From positions 75,335-139,334 of the forward strand of contig CAYQMF010000002.1 of assembly GCA_964418595.1 (NCBI GenBank): a DNA stretch of 64,000 nucleotides, written 5' to 3'. Below are positions 23,716 through 32,196 of the stretch, piece by piece. The notes under the pieces are model-generated. The model did not search any database, was not told where the DNA came from, and saw only the letters and a list, made by a program, of their open reading frames with translations. Position 1 is the first letter of the stretch. Each line of letters begins with the position of its first letter. The stretch is from CAYQMF01 sp964418595. GTDB taxonomy: Bacteria > Planctomycetota > UBA1135 > UBA2386. The position numbers and the translations under genes were made by a program.

Positions 23716-24951
23716 GTGGACCTGTTCCAGAAGTGCACTGGCTTCACGCGAGCTCGTGAGGTCGAAGCCAAGGGCTTCTACCCCTACTTCATCCCCATCG
23801 GCAAGAACCTGGGGACCGAAGTCGAGGTCGACGGCCGACGGCTGATCATGGCGGGGAGCAACAACTACCTCGGCCTCACCCACCACCCCCACGTCCTCGC
23901 GGCGGCGCACGACGCCATCGACCGGTTCGGGTCGTCGTGCAGCGGTTCGCGGTTCCTCAACGGCACCCTGGAGCTGCACGTCGAGCTGGAACGGCGGCTG
24001 GCGCGCTTCCTCGGCCGCGACGCCGCGCTCTGCTTCTCGACCGGCTTCCAGACCAACCTGGGGGTCCTGTCCTGCGTCGCGGGCAAGGGCGACGTGGTGT
24101 TCACCGATCGGGAGAACCACGCGTCGATCCTCGACGGCTGCCGGCTCGGCTTCGCCGACGTGCGTAAGTTCCGGCACAACGACCTCGAGGATCTCGAACA
24201 GCAGCTGCAGGCGGCGGCGCGCGACGCCACCCGCGGCCTCCTGGTCGCCGTCGACGGCGTGTACTCGATGATGGGCGACGTGGCCGACCTGCGGGCGATC
24301 TGCGCCCTCGCCCGACGCTACGGCGCGCGAGTCCTGGTCGACGAGGCCCACGCCGTGGGTGTGCTCGGCGCCAACGGGCGCGGCACGGCCGAGGAGCTCG
24401 GCGTGGAAGGCGACGTCGATCTGATCGTGGGAACGTTCAGCAAGAGCTTCGCGAGCCTCGGTGGCTTCGTCGCCGGCGACGAACACGTGATCCACTTCAT
24501 CAAGCACCACGCGCGCCCGCTGATCTTCTCGGCAGCGATCCACCCGGCCGCGGCGGCCGCCGCGCTCGCCGCGCTGGACGTGATGGAGCGCGAACCCGCC
24601 CTGCGCCGGAAGGTCCACGAGAACGCCGACCACGTGCGCGTCGCCCTGCAGCGCCTCGGCTTCGAGGTCGGCAGCGCGCGCACGCCGATCGTGCCGATCC
24701 TGGTGCGGAATCAGGATCGGATGTTCCAGTTCTGGAAGGAGCTGTTCGACGCCGGCATCTTCACGAATCCGGTCACGACCCCAGGGGTGCCCCCGGGGAT
24801 GGAGCTGATCCGGACGTCGTACATGGCGACCCACACGCGCGCCCACCTCGACACCGCGATCGAGGTGTTCCGTACCTGCGGCCGGAACGTCGGCCTGATC
24901 CCCGCGGCGTCCCGCGCGGAGATGGCACGCGGCGAGGCCGGTCTCGGCTAG
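23716..24951 (+). CDS. Serine palmitoyltransferase-like alpha-oxoamine synthase (PLP enzyme)
   Basis: A 411-residue fold-type I PLP enzyme that would condense an amino acid with an acyl-CoA or acyl-ACP. Visible are GSNNYLGLT (47-55), H135 in DRENHASI, DEAH (209-212) and the Schiff-base lysine K243 in GTFSKSFAS. The leader EVEAKGFYPYFIPIGKN resembles bacterial serine palmitoyltransferase homologs more than AONS/KBL. The start GTG 23716 (MDLFQKCTGF) lacks a strong ribosome-binding site, and a TAGAAT box lies 60 bases upstream. dnaE follows after 13 bases. The divergent SDR supports sphingolipid synthesis. 2-amino-3-ketobutyrate ligase or a related synthase remains possible. Confidence 0.8.
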   Translation: MDLFQKCTGFTRAREVEAKGFYPYFIPIGKNLGTEVEVDGRRLIMAGSNNYLGLTHHPHVLAAAHDAIDRFGSSCSGSRFLNGTLELHVELERRLARFLGRDAALCFSTGFQTNLGVLSCVAGKGDVVFTDRENHASILDGCRLGFADVRKFRHNDLEDLEQQLQAAARDATRGLLVAVDGVYSMMGDVADLRAICALARRYGARVLVDEAHAVGVLGANGRGTAEELGVEGDVDLIVGTFSKSFASLGGFVAGDEHVIHFIKHHARPLIFSAAIHPAAAAAALAALDVMEREPALRRKVHENADHVRVALQRLGFEVGSARTPIVPILVRNQDRMFQFWKELFDAGIFTNPVTTPGVPPGMELIRTSYMATHTRAHLDTAIEVFRTCGRNVGLIPAASRAEMARGEAGLG

Positions 24952-24964
24952 CGGCGACACGCGC

Positions 24965-27900
24965 GTGTCGACCCCTCCGCAAGACGTCGCGGCCGCCGAG
25001 TCCAAACGAGCGGATGATCCGGCGACCGACGACACGCGCATCGACTTTGCACACCTCCGCCTGCACACGCAGTACAGCCTGCTGACCGCGCCGCTGACGA
25101 TCGACGCCGCCGTCGGGGCGGCGGCCGCCGACGGCCAGCGCGCGCTGGCGATCACCGACGACGGCAATCTGTACGGGGCCATCGAGTTCTACAAGGCGTG
25201 CAAGAAGGCCAAGATCAAACCGATCCTCGGCATGAGCGCGTTCGTCGCCGGGCGCAGCCACCGCGAACCGACCAGCGCCGAGAACCAGACCTTCCAGCTC
25301 ACGCTGCTCGCGGAGAACGCCACCGGATGGGCCAATCTGCGCCGGCTGTCGTCGCGCGCGTTCGTGGACGGCTTCCACTACCGGCCACGCATCGACCAGG
25401 AGCTGCTCGCGGCCCATCGCGAGGGCCTGATCGTCCTGTCCGGTGGACTCACCGGGGTCATCGCCCAGCACCTCCTCGCGATGCGCAACGCCGAGGCACT
25501 GCGGGTGGCGGGTGAGCTGCGCGAGATCTGCGGCCCCGACCACTTCTTCCTCGAGGTGATGCACACGGGGTACGAACCGCAGGAGCGGGTCAACGCGGGC
25601 ACGGCGCAGATCGGTGCGCGCCTGGGTGTCGGCCTGGTCGCCACCCACGACATCCACTACCTCACGCGCGACGACTGGGTGACCCAGGACGTCGTCCTCT
25701 GCATCCGCAACGGCAGCGTGCTCGCGAATCCCGAGCGGTTCCGCATGGGGTCGCGCGAGCTCTACCTCAAGACGCGCGCCGAGATGACCGCGGCCTTCGC
25801 CGGCCAGTCCGACGCGCTCCGCGCCGCGGCGACGATCGCGACCCGTTGCGATGTGCCGATCGACTTCAACGTCTACCACCTGCCGGTGTTCGACGCCGGA
25901 CCGGACACGACGCCGAGCGAGCTCTTCCGCCGCGAATGCCATGCGGGCGCGCGGCGCCGCTACGGCGAGCTGACTCCCCAGGTCACGGAGCGTCTCGAGT
26001 ACGAGATCGGCGTCATCGAGAAGCTGGGGTTCGTCAGCTACTTCCTCGTCGTGCAGGATTTCATCCGGCACGCGCGTGCCCAGGGCATCGCCGTCGGTCC
26101 CGGTCGCGGATCGGCCGCGGGCTCGATCGTCGCGTACTGCCTGTCGATCACGGAGCTGGACCCGCTTCGCTACAACCTGCTCTTCGAGCGGTTCCTCAAC
26201 GCGGCACGCGTGAGCATGCCGGACATCGACATCGACTTCTGCGGCGAACGCCGCGACGAGGTCATCGACTACGTGCGCCGTCGCTACGGCGACGCCAACG
26301 TCTCGCAGATCATCACGTTCGGCACGATGGCGAGCCGCGGCGTGCTGCGCGACGTGGGACGCGTGCTCGACGTGCCGTTGGCCGACATCGACAAGATCGC
26401 CAAGAAGGTCCCGCAGGGACCGGGCGCGTCCCTGGAGACCGCACTGACCACGGACAAGGAACTGGTCGAGCTGCGCGGCGCGAGCGAGGCCAACCGACGT
26501 CTCTTCGACCTGGGTCTCAAGCTGGAGGGGATGGTGCGGCACTCCTCGATCCACGCGGCAGGCGTGGTGATCGCCGACCGGCCGCTGATCGAGTACGTGC
26601 CGCTGTCGCGCAACGGCGACGACATCACCACGCAGTGGCAGATGGGGGAACTGGAGGAGTGCGGGCTCCTCAAGATGGACTTCCTCGGACTCAAGACCCT
26701 GACCATCCTGCAGGAGGCCGCACGCCTCATCCAGGAGACGCACGGGACGACCGTCGATCTCGACGCCCTCCCCCTCGACGACCGTCCCACCTACGAGCTG
26801 ATGACGGCCGGCGACACCCTGGGCGTGTTCCAGCTCGAATCCGAGGGCATGCGCGAGCTGCTGGCGAAACTCCGCCCCGACACCTTTGGTGACGTGATCG
26901 CCGTGCTCGCCCTGTACCGGCCGGGGCCACTGGGTTCGGGCATGGTCGACATGTTCGTACGCCGCAAGCACGGCGAGGAACCGGTCGCGTACCCGCACGC
27001 GAGCCTGCAGCCGATCCTCGAGGAGAGCTACGGAGTCATCGTCTACCAGGAGCAGGTCATGCGCATCGCCAACGTCCTGGCGGGCTTCTCGCTGAACGAC
27101 GCCGACAACCTGCGCAAGGCGATGGGCAAGAAGAAGCCCGAGGTGATGGCGAAGTTCAAGGAGCAGTTCATCGACGGGGCTGCGGCCAACGGCCACGGCC
27201 GGGCCTTCGCCAAGGAGCTGTTCGAGACCATCGAGTACTTCGCCGGGTACGGCTTCAACAAGTCGCACTCCGCCGCCTACGCGCTGCTCACCTACCAGAC
27301 CGCGTGGCTGAAGGCCCACTACCCGGTCGAGTTCTACGCGGCCAACCTCACGGTCGAGTCTGGCAACTCGGACAAGGTCAAGGAGTTCGTCGAGGCGGCG
27401 CGCCGACAGGGACTCGAAGTGCGGCCCCCGGACGCCAACAAGAGCCGGCGCCGCTTCAGCGTCGAGGAGGGCACGGTCCGCTTCGGACTCGGTGCGATCA
27501 AGGGCATGGGCACCCGCGCTGCCGACCAGATCGCCGCCGAGCGGGAGGCGTCGGGTCCGTATCGCTCCTTCGACGACCTCTGCGAGCGGCACGACTCGAC
27601 GATCCTCAACAAGACGGGACTCGAAGCGATGGCGCGCGCTGGGGCGTTCGACGCGTTCGGCGTGCCACGGCGCGCGCTGTGCGAGGGCGCCGATGCCGCG
27701 ATCCGCTCGGCTGCCCGCGCCCGCGACGACAAGCGCCGCGGCCAGAAGCTCCTGTTCGGCATCGGCCAGCCGACGATGGCGGTGCCATCCGGGCCCGACG
27801 CCGCGACCCAGGGCGGCGTGACCCAGCCGACCGAGTGGTCCGAGCACGAGCGGCTCGCCCAGGAGAAGGAAGCCCTGGGGTTCTACTTCTCCGGACACCC

Positions 27901-28498
27901 TTTCGAGCGGCGCGGCCGCTTCCTGCAGCGCCTCGCCGGGGCGACATCCGCCGACCTCGCGACGCTGCGCAGCGCGGGGCGGGACTCCGTGCGCCTCGCC
28001 GGGATGATCAGCTCGGTCCGCGTGCTGCAGATCCGCTCCGGCCGCAATGCCGGCCAGAAGATGGCGCGCTTCGTGCTCGAGGATCTGGAGGGCCGCGTGC
28101 CGGTGACCTGCTTCGCGCGGGCCTACCAGGAGCAGAAGGACGCCATCGTCGAGGACGCCATCGTGTTCGTCACCGGACGCCTGGACGGCCAGAGCGAGGA
28201 CGTCGCGCTGCTGGCGGAGTCGATCGCGCCGAGCCAGGAGATCGTCGACAGCGAGGTGGACGCGGTGGTGCTGCGACTCACGGAGGCATGGCAGACCTCT
28301 GCCCGCTGCCTGGATCGGATCGCGGCCACGGTGGCCCGACATCCGGGCCGGCAGCGGATGCAGCTCGAGGTCACGCAGGGCGACGCGGTCTACCGCGTGC
28401 GCGCCGACCAGATGTTCTCGGTGCGCGTCACGGAGGAACTGCTCGACGACCTCGCGGAGGTCGTCGGCCCGGCCAACCTGTCGTTCACGCGCCGCTGA
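24965..28498 (+). CDS. dnaE: DNA polymerase III alpha subunit
   Basis: A 1177-residue replicative polymerase of the DnaE1 group. It has an N-terminal PHP domain (HLRLHTQYSLL), the polymerase active site with D420, D422 and D424 in PDIDIDF plus DFLGLKTL downstream, VGPGRGSAAGS, the YGFNKSHSAAYA fingers segment, an internal clamp-binding-like QKLLFG, and a C-terminal OB fold (VRLAGMISSVRVL). The start is GTG at 24965, 13 bases after the spt-like gene, suggesting co-transcription. The length agrees with the family. Confidence 0.97.
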   Translation: MSTPPQDVAAAESKRADDPATDDTRIDFAHLRLHTQYSLLTAPLTIDAAVGAAAADGQRALAITDDGNLYGAIEFYKACKKAKIKPILGMSAFVAGRSHREPTSAENQTFQLTLLAENATGWANLRRLSSRAFVDGFHYRPRIDQELLAAHREGLIVLSGGLTGVIAQHLLAMRNAEALRVAGELREICGPDHFFLEVMHTGYEPQERVNAGTAQIGARLGVGLVATHDIHYLTRDDWVTQDVVLCIRNGSVLANPERFRMGSRELYLKTRAEMTAAFAGQSDALRAAATIATRCDVPIDFNVYHLPVFDAGPDTTPSELFRRECHAGARRRYGELTPQVTERLEYEIGVIEKLGFVSYFLVVQDFIRHARAQGIAVGPGRGSAAGSIVAYCLSITELDPLRYNLLFERFLNAARVSMPDIDIDFCGERRDEVIDYVRRRYGDANVSQIITFGTMASRGVLRDVGRVLDVPLADIDKIAKKVPQGPGASLETALTTDKELVELRGASEANRRLFDLGLKLEGMVRHSSIHAAGVVIADRPLIEYVPLSRNGDDITTQWQMGELEECGLLKMDFLGLKTLTILQEAARLIQETHGTTVDLDALPLDDRPTYELMTAGDTLGVFQLESEGMRELLAKLRPDTFGDVIAVLALYRPGPLGSGMVDMFVRRKHGEEPVAYPHASLQPILEESYGVIVYQEQVMRIANVLAGFSLNDADNLRKAMGKKKPEVMAKFKEQFIDGAAANGHGRAFAKELFETIEYFAGYGFNKSHSAAYALLTYQTAWLKAHYPVEFYAANLTVESGNSDKVKEFVEAARRQGLEVRPPDANKSRRRFSVEEGTVRFGLGAIKGMGTRAADQIAAEREASGPYRSFDDLCERHDSTILNKTGLEAMARAGAFDAFGVPRRALCEGADAAIRSAARARDDKRRGQKLLFGIGQPTMAVPSGPDAATQGGVTQPTEWSEHERLAQEKEALGFYFSGHPFERRGRFLQRLAGATSADLATLRSAGRDSVRLAGMISSVRVLQIRSGRNAGQKMARFVLEDLEGRVPVTCFARAYQEQKDAIVEDAIVFVTGRLDGQSEDVALLAESIAPSQEIVDSEVDAVVLRLTEAWQTSARCLDRIAATVARHPGRQRMQLEVTQGDAVYRVRADQMFSVRVTEELLDDLAEVVGPANLSFTRR

Positions 28499-28676
28499 CG
28501 ACGGGGCGACGACGTGCGCGCCATGGCGCCCTCGCTTCCGGCGCCCCAGCGGTCGGCCTTTCCGCCAGGCCGTGATCTCCGCCTGAGACCTCGTGGCGCC
28601 GCCGGAACAGGCGCCGGCGCGGCGATGACGAAACCCTCCCCGAGCCAGAGCGGCTCGATCCACCGAGCGAGGCAAC

Positions 28677-30428
28677 ATGGGGACCGGTCTTCGTCATTCT
28701 TCTCTCCCGCCCACCACGCTCGCGCACGATGCGCGCGAGCGTCTCGGCCATCGTCTGGGGCAACGGCTCGTCAGCCTGGGCATCACGGTGCTCCTCGCGG
28801 CGTGCGGAGCATCGGGCGGAGTGACGGGTGGCTCCGGCGGTGACGGGGGCGGCGGCGGCGGGAGTGGCGGACCTGGCGGCGGCGGCGGTGGTGGAGGCGG
28901 TGGAGGTGGCGGTGGAGGTGGTGGTGGCAACGGCGGCGGCGGCGGGTTGACCGCACCGAACGCGACCTCGCCGCTCGGGATCAACCTCGCGGTGATGGAG
29001 TACTGGTCGCGTGAGGTCGCGTTCGTCGACCTGTTCAAGCAGTCGGGCGCGTGGATCTCCCAGGACGTGCCGCACAACCGCTGGGACAACGGTCAGGCGC
29101 TCGACGTCGACGCCGAGGGCTGGATCCGACGCCTTCTTCCTGGTCAGGCCGCCGCGACCCTCCTCTGCTGGAACGCCGGTGGCCAGTATCCGGGCGGTGA
29201 CTACACCTGCTTGTTCGATGGCGACGGCGATCTCGAGTTCCAGCTCGACGCGCAGGTGATCGAGCGCGACGTCGGCCGGCTGGTCGTACGCGTGACTCCC
29301 GGCCGCAGCGACGGCATCTGGATGCGGCTGACGCGGACCGCGGTCCAGAACCCGCTGCGCAACATCCGCCTGATCATGCCCGGCTTCGAGAGCACCTATC
29401 AGGAGCAGCCCTTCCATCCGGACTTCCTCGCGCGCTGGTCGAAGTTCAAGGTCCTCCGCTTCATGGACTGGCAGCGCACCAACAACTCGACGATCGTCCG
29501 GTGGTCCGAGCGCACCACGCCCAACAGCGTCAACCAGACGGGCCGGGGTGGCGTGGCGCTGGAGCACATCATCCAGCTCTGCAACACGCTCGACGCGGAT
29601 CCTTGGCTGTGCATTCCGCTCCATGCCGACACCGGGTACGTCCAGCAGTTCGCGGCGCTGCTGCAGCGTGACCTGGAGCCCGAGCGCAAGGTCTACCTCG
29701 AGCACAGCAACGAGGTCTGGAACGGTGTCTTCCGGCAGAACCGCGATGCAGCCGCGCTGGGGCGGGCGCGCAACCTCGCGTCGACCGACCATGAGGCGGC
29801 GATGTACTACCACGGGCTGCGCACCGTCGAGGTCGGCGCCGCGGTCGAGGCCACGCTCGGCGGCGACCGCGTCGTCCGTACCCTGGGAATGCAGGCCGCC
29901 ACGCCGTGGTGGGTCAACAACCTGCTGACCTACAACAACGTCTGGCAGGGTGTCGACGCGGTCGCGGTCGCTCCTTATGTGGGCAACGATCTCGGGGATC
30001 CCTCCACGCAGGCCACCGTCGCGCAGATGTCGGTCGAGGCGGTGATCGGGTTCCTGCTGCAGGACACGCAGCGCATGATGAACAACGTCCGTCAGTCGGT
30101 GGGGTACTGCACGAACTTCAGCCTCGAGCTGATCGCGTACGAGGGCGGCCAACATCTGGTCGGATATGCGGGCGCCGAGAACAACCAGGCGCTGACCAAC
30201 CTCTTCGTGCGCGTGAACGGCGACCCTGCGATGGAGACCGTCTATCAGGCCTACCTCGACGCGTGGAAGCAGACCGGCGCGCACATGTGCGTGCTCTACA
30301 GCTCGCTCGAGGGCTGGAGCAAGTGGGGCTCCTGGGGCATGGTCCGCAGCCATGGCGCCGACCTCACCCGCGAGTGGAAGTACAAGGCCGCGGTCGACTT
30401 CATCGCGGCGAGTCCTCGGTGGTGGTGA
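28677..30428 (+). CDS. Lipoprotein with polyglycine linker and glycoside-hydrolase-like catalytic domain
   Basis: A 583-residue predicted lipoprotein. A signal sequence ends in the lipobox LAAC (C43), followed by about 50 residues that are almost all glycine (about 47-96), then a globular domain of about 485 residues. The domain contains SNEVWN (N345-E346) and YEGGQH (E489). An Asn-Glu pair followed by a later strand-end Glu is the pattern of clan GH-A retaining glycosidases, so a carbohydrate-active function is inferred. The protein is a clear paralog of the convergent gene at 30501-32069. The ATG at 28677 has GAGCGAGG upstream. The family name is not certain. Confidence 0.8.
   Translation: MGTGLRHSSLPPTTLAHDARERLGHRLGQRLVSLGITVLLAACGASGGVTGGSGGDGGGGGGSGGPGGGGGGGGGGGGGGGGGGNGGGGGLTAPNATSPLGINLAVMEYWSREVAFVDLFKQSGAWISQDVPHNRWDNGQALDVDAEGWIRRLLPGQAAATLLCWNAGGQYPGGDYTCLFDGDGDLEFQLDAQVIERDVGRLVVRVTPGRSDGIWMRLTRTAVQNPLRNIRLIMPGFESTYQEQPFHPDFLARWSKFKVLRFMDWQRTNNSTIVRWSERTTPNSVNQTGRGGVALEHIIQLCNTLDADPWLCIPLHADTGYVQQFAALLQRDLEPERKVYLEHSNEVWNGVFRQNRDAAALGRARNLASTDHEAAMYYHGLRTVEVGAAVEATLGGDRVVRTLGMQAATPWWVNNLLTYNNVWQGVDAVAVAPYVGNDLGDPSTQATVAQMSVEAVIGFLLQDTQRMMNNVRQSVGYCTNFSLELIAYEGGQHLVGYAGAENNQALTNLFVRVNGDPAMETVYQAYLDAWKQTGAHMCVLYSSLEGWSKWGSWGMVRSHGADLTREWKYKAAVDFIAASPRWW
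28846..28950 (+). repeat. GGN trinucleotide tract encoding the polyglycine linker
   Basis: About 100 bases are made almost entirely of GGC, GGT and GGA codons, giving strong strand asymmetry and many G-runs on the plus strand. It is in frame with the lipoprotein gene and encodes its glycine-rich spacer. The length is likely to vary by slippage between strains. G-quadruplex formation is possible. Confidence 0.8.
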
Positions 30429-30450
30429 CGCGCGAGCCGGTCACCGGTCG

Positions 30451-30510
30451 CGCCGTCATCGGGAGCGCCGTCATCGGTAGCGCCGTCATCGGTAGCGCCG
30501 TCATCGGTAG
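30451..30510. repeat. Four 15-bp tandem repeats covering the 3' end of the minus-strand paralog gene
   Basis: Four contiguous copies of CGCCGTCATCGGTAG lie at 30451-30465, 30466-30480, 30481-30495 and 30496-30510, the first with one G-for-T change. The last copy encodes the C-terminal Tyr-Arg and TGA stop of the minus-strand gene ending at 30501. The unit is a multiple of three, so every copy repeats the same in-frame stop. It fills the gap between two convergent paralogs. Confidence 0.9.
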
Positions 30511-32069
30511 CGATTGCGGAGCGTGAAGTCCAAGACGCCGATGTACTTCGGCGACGAGGCCAGGGACTGGTTGCTGTTCTCGAACAGCCCCCAGCTCCCG
30601 GACAAGCCATACGTGCTCGTCGAGTTGTAGAGGCAGCAGAGCCCACCCCCCACCCGCAGCCACTCGGTGAGGAAGTAGTCGTACAGCTGCCGCATCTCCG
30701 GCAACCGGTTCGCGGCGACGAGCTTGTCGGACAGGCGCCAGTTCCCGGCAGCGCTCCCGAACCCGACCATGTGCTGCCCGGCCTCGAACGCGACCATCGT
30801 GTTCACGCCCCGCTGTTGCGCGGCGGCGCGCTGTTGCGCACTGAACGCCAGCGCCGGCGCGACATCGAGGCCTGCTTCCGCGAGGATCGCCAGCGGCTCC
30901 ATGTTCTGCACCCGGATCTGGTTGACCGGGTCACCCAGCGCGTGCCCGAAGTAGGCATTCACCGCCCACACGTCGGTCTCGCGGCCGGCGTTGCGCCAGT
31001 CGAGGATGACGCCGGTCGCCCACGTGTTGACGTTCTGGCCGGCGAGCACCTTGACCAGGCGATGGCGAGGAAGCTCCTGCGCGCAGATCCGATGCAGCTC
31101 GACGGCACGCTGCGAGTAGTAGCGCAGCTGGGCCTCGTACGGATCCGTCGAGAGATTGGCGGCGACGCCCATCTCACGGCAGTAGCGCGCCTGCACGAAG
31201 GTGCCGTTCCAGCACTCGTTGCTGTACTCGACGTAGACCCTCAGGTGTGGCAGCAGCCGCCGCTGGACGAGGCGGGCGAACTGGCGCGCGTAGTCGTCCG
31301 TCGCGAGGTGCGGCAGGCAGAACCATGCGTCCGCGGAGACCGCGTTGCACAGGTCGATCATGTGCTCGAACGCCACGCCGTCCACGCCCTGCTGGGTGTA
31401 CCAGTCCGGCCGCGCACGATCGGTCCACGCCGACTGGTAGGTGCTGTTGGTTCGCTGCCAGTCCATGAAGCGGATCGCCTTGCACACCGACCAGCGCTCC
31501 AGGATCGAGGGGTGGAAGGGCTGCCGCGCGTACGTGGTTTCGAAGCCGGGGAGGATGAACCGCACGTTGCGGATCGGATTCGCCGGGTTGGTGCGGATGA
31601 TGCGGAGCAGGATCCCCTGGGCGGGGGTCACATCGACCTCGATGCGACCCGGGGTCCGCGCGCCGGCGACCGCGTCCCAGCGGAATTCGAGATCGCCATC
31701 ACCCTCGAAGAGGCACGCGTAGCGTCCCCCTGGATACTGCGACCCCATGCCGGTCGCGAGCAGCGTGGCCACCGCCTGATCGCTGGCCAGCGATGCCGGA
31801 TACCCGTCCGGTCGCCTGGGGAACTGCTCACCCGTGTTCCACGCGCCGCCGACGATCTTCTGTGGGATCCAGTCAGCGCACGATCGGAACAGGTCGACGA
31901 AGACCAACTGCGGGCCCCAGTACGCGAGCTCGGCCATGTTGATGCCGATGCGAGAACCAAAGTTGACCGGCTCCTCGATCTCGTAGATCGGCGCGAGCTG
32001 CGCCTGCGCGGAAGCGAGACCGACGCTGGTGGCACCGACGACGAACAGACGGACGAAGCTTGCGTGCAT
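30501..32069 (-). CDS. Secreted glycoside-hydrolase-like protein, paralog of the lipoprotein
   Basis: A 522-residue secreted protein. The ATG at 32069 gives a signal peptide (MHASFVRLFVVGATSVGLAS, cleavage near AQAQ). The rest aligns along its length with the lipoprotein encoded convergently: IGINMAELAYWGPQLVFVDL, RFMDWQRTN, SNECWNG with N284-E285, and FEAGQH with E429. It has neither a lipobox nor a polyglycine linker, so it would be periplasmic or extracellular. The paired glutamates suggest a GH-A-type glycosidase fold, so activity is inferred. Six or more cysteines may form disulfides. An upstream TTG (32081) is less likely as start. Confidence 0.8.
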   Translation of the reverse strand: MHASFVRLFVVGATSVGLASAQAQLAPIYEIEEPVNFGSRIGINMAELAYWGPQLVFVDLFRSCADWIPQKIVGGAWNTGEQFPRRPDGYPASLASDQAVATLLATGMGSQYPGGRYACLFEGDGDLEFRWDAVAGARTPGRIEVDVTPAQGILLRIIRTNPANPIRNVRFILPGFETTYARQPFHPSILERWSVCKAIRFMDWQRTNSTYQSAWTDRARPDWYTQQGVDGVAFEHMIDLCNAVSADAWFCLPHLATDDYARQFARLVQRRLLPHLRVYVEYSNECWNGTFVQARYCREMGVAANLSTDPYEAQLRYYSQRAVELHRICAQELPRHRLVKVLAGQNVNTWATGVILDWRNAGRETDVWAVNAYFGHALGDPVNQIRVQNMEPLAILAEAGLDVAPALAFSAQQRAAAQQRGVNTMVAFEAGQHMVGFGSAAGNWRLSDKLVAANRLPEMRQLYDYFLTEWLRVGGGLCCLYNSTSTYGLSGSWGLFENSNQSLASSPKYIGVLDFTLRNRYR

Positions 32070-32181
32070 GGCAGATGGCAAAGCGGGCGCGCGGGACGCG
32101 GATGCGACTCCGGATCTACCCTACGGCACCGCAGGCTCTGACGGCTCACGTTTCTGCGCAGGCCTGCCTCGGCAGCCTCGC

Positions 32182-32187
32182 TAGGAT
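32182..32187 (+). promoter_or_regulatory. Candidate -10 box giving a near-leaderless transcript
   Basis: TAGGAT lies 9 bases before the ATG of the membrane GT2 gene, with no ribosome-binding site between. If it is a -10 element, transcription would begin at or within a base or two of the ATG. No clear -35 is seen at 17 bp spacing, so this is tentative. Confidence 0.25.
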
Positions 32188-32196
32188 CCCAGCCCC

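Noticed and set aside
24773..28678. 1301-codon minus-strand open frame over dnaE
   Set aside because: It mirrors the coding frame of dnaE, which has all polymerase motifs, and has the low-complexity composition of a shadow frame.
28846..28950. GGN tract as a sequencing artefact or frameshift
   Set aside because: The frame continues on both sides with a lipobox before it and a domain homologous to the convergent paralog after it, so it is a real linker.
30451..30510. Short tandem repeats as a CRISPR array
   Set aside because: The units are contiguous with no spacers, and no cas genes are nearby.
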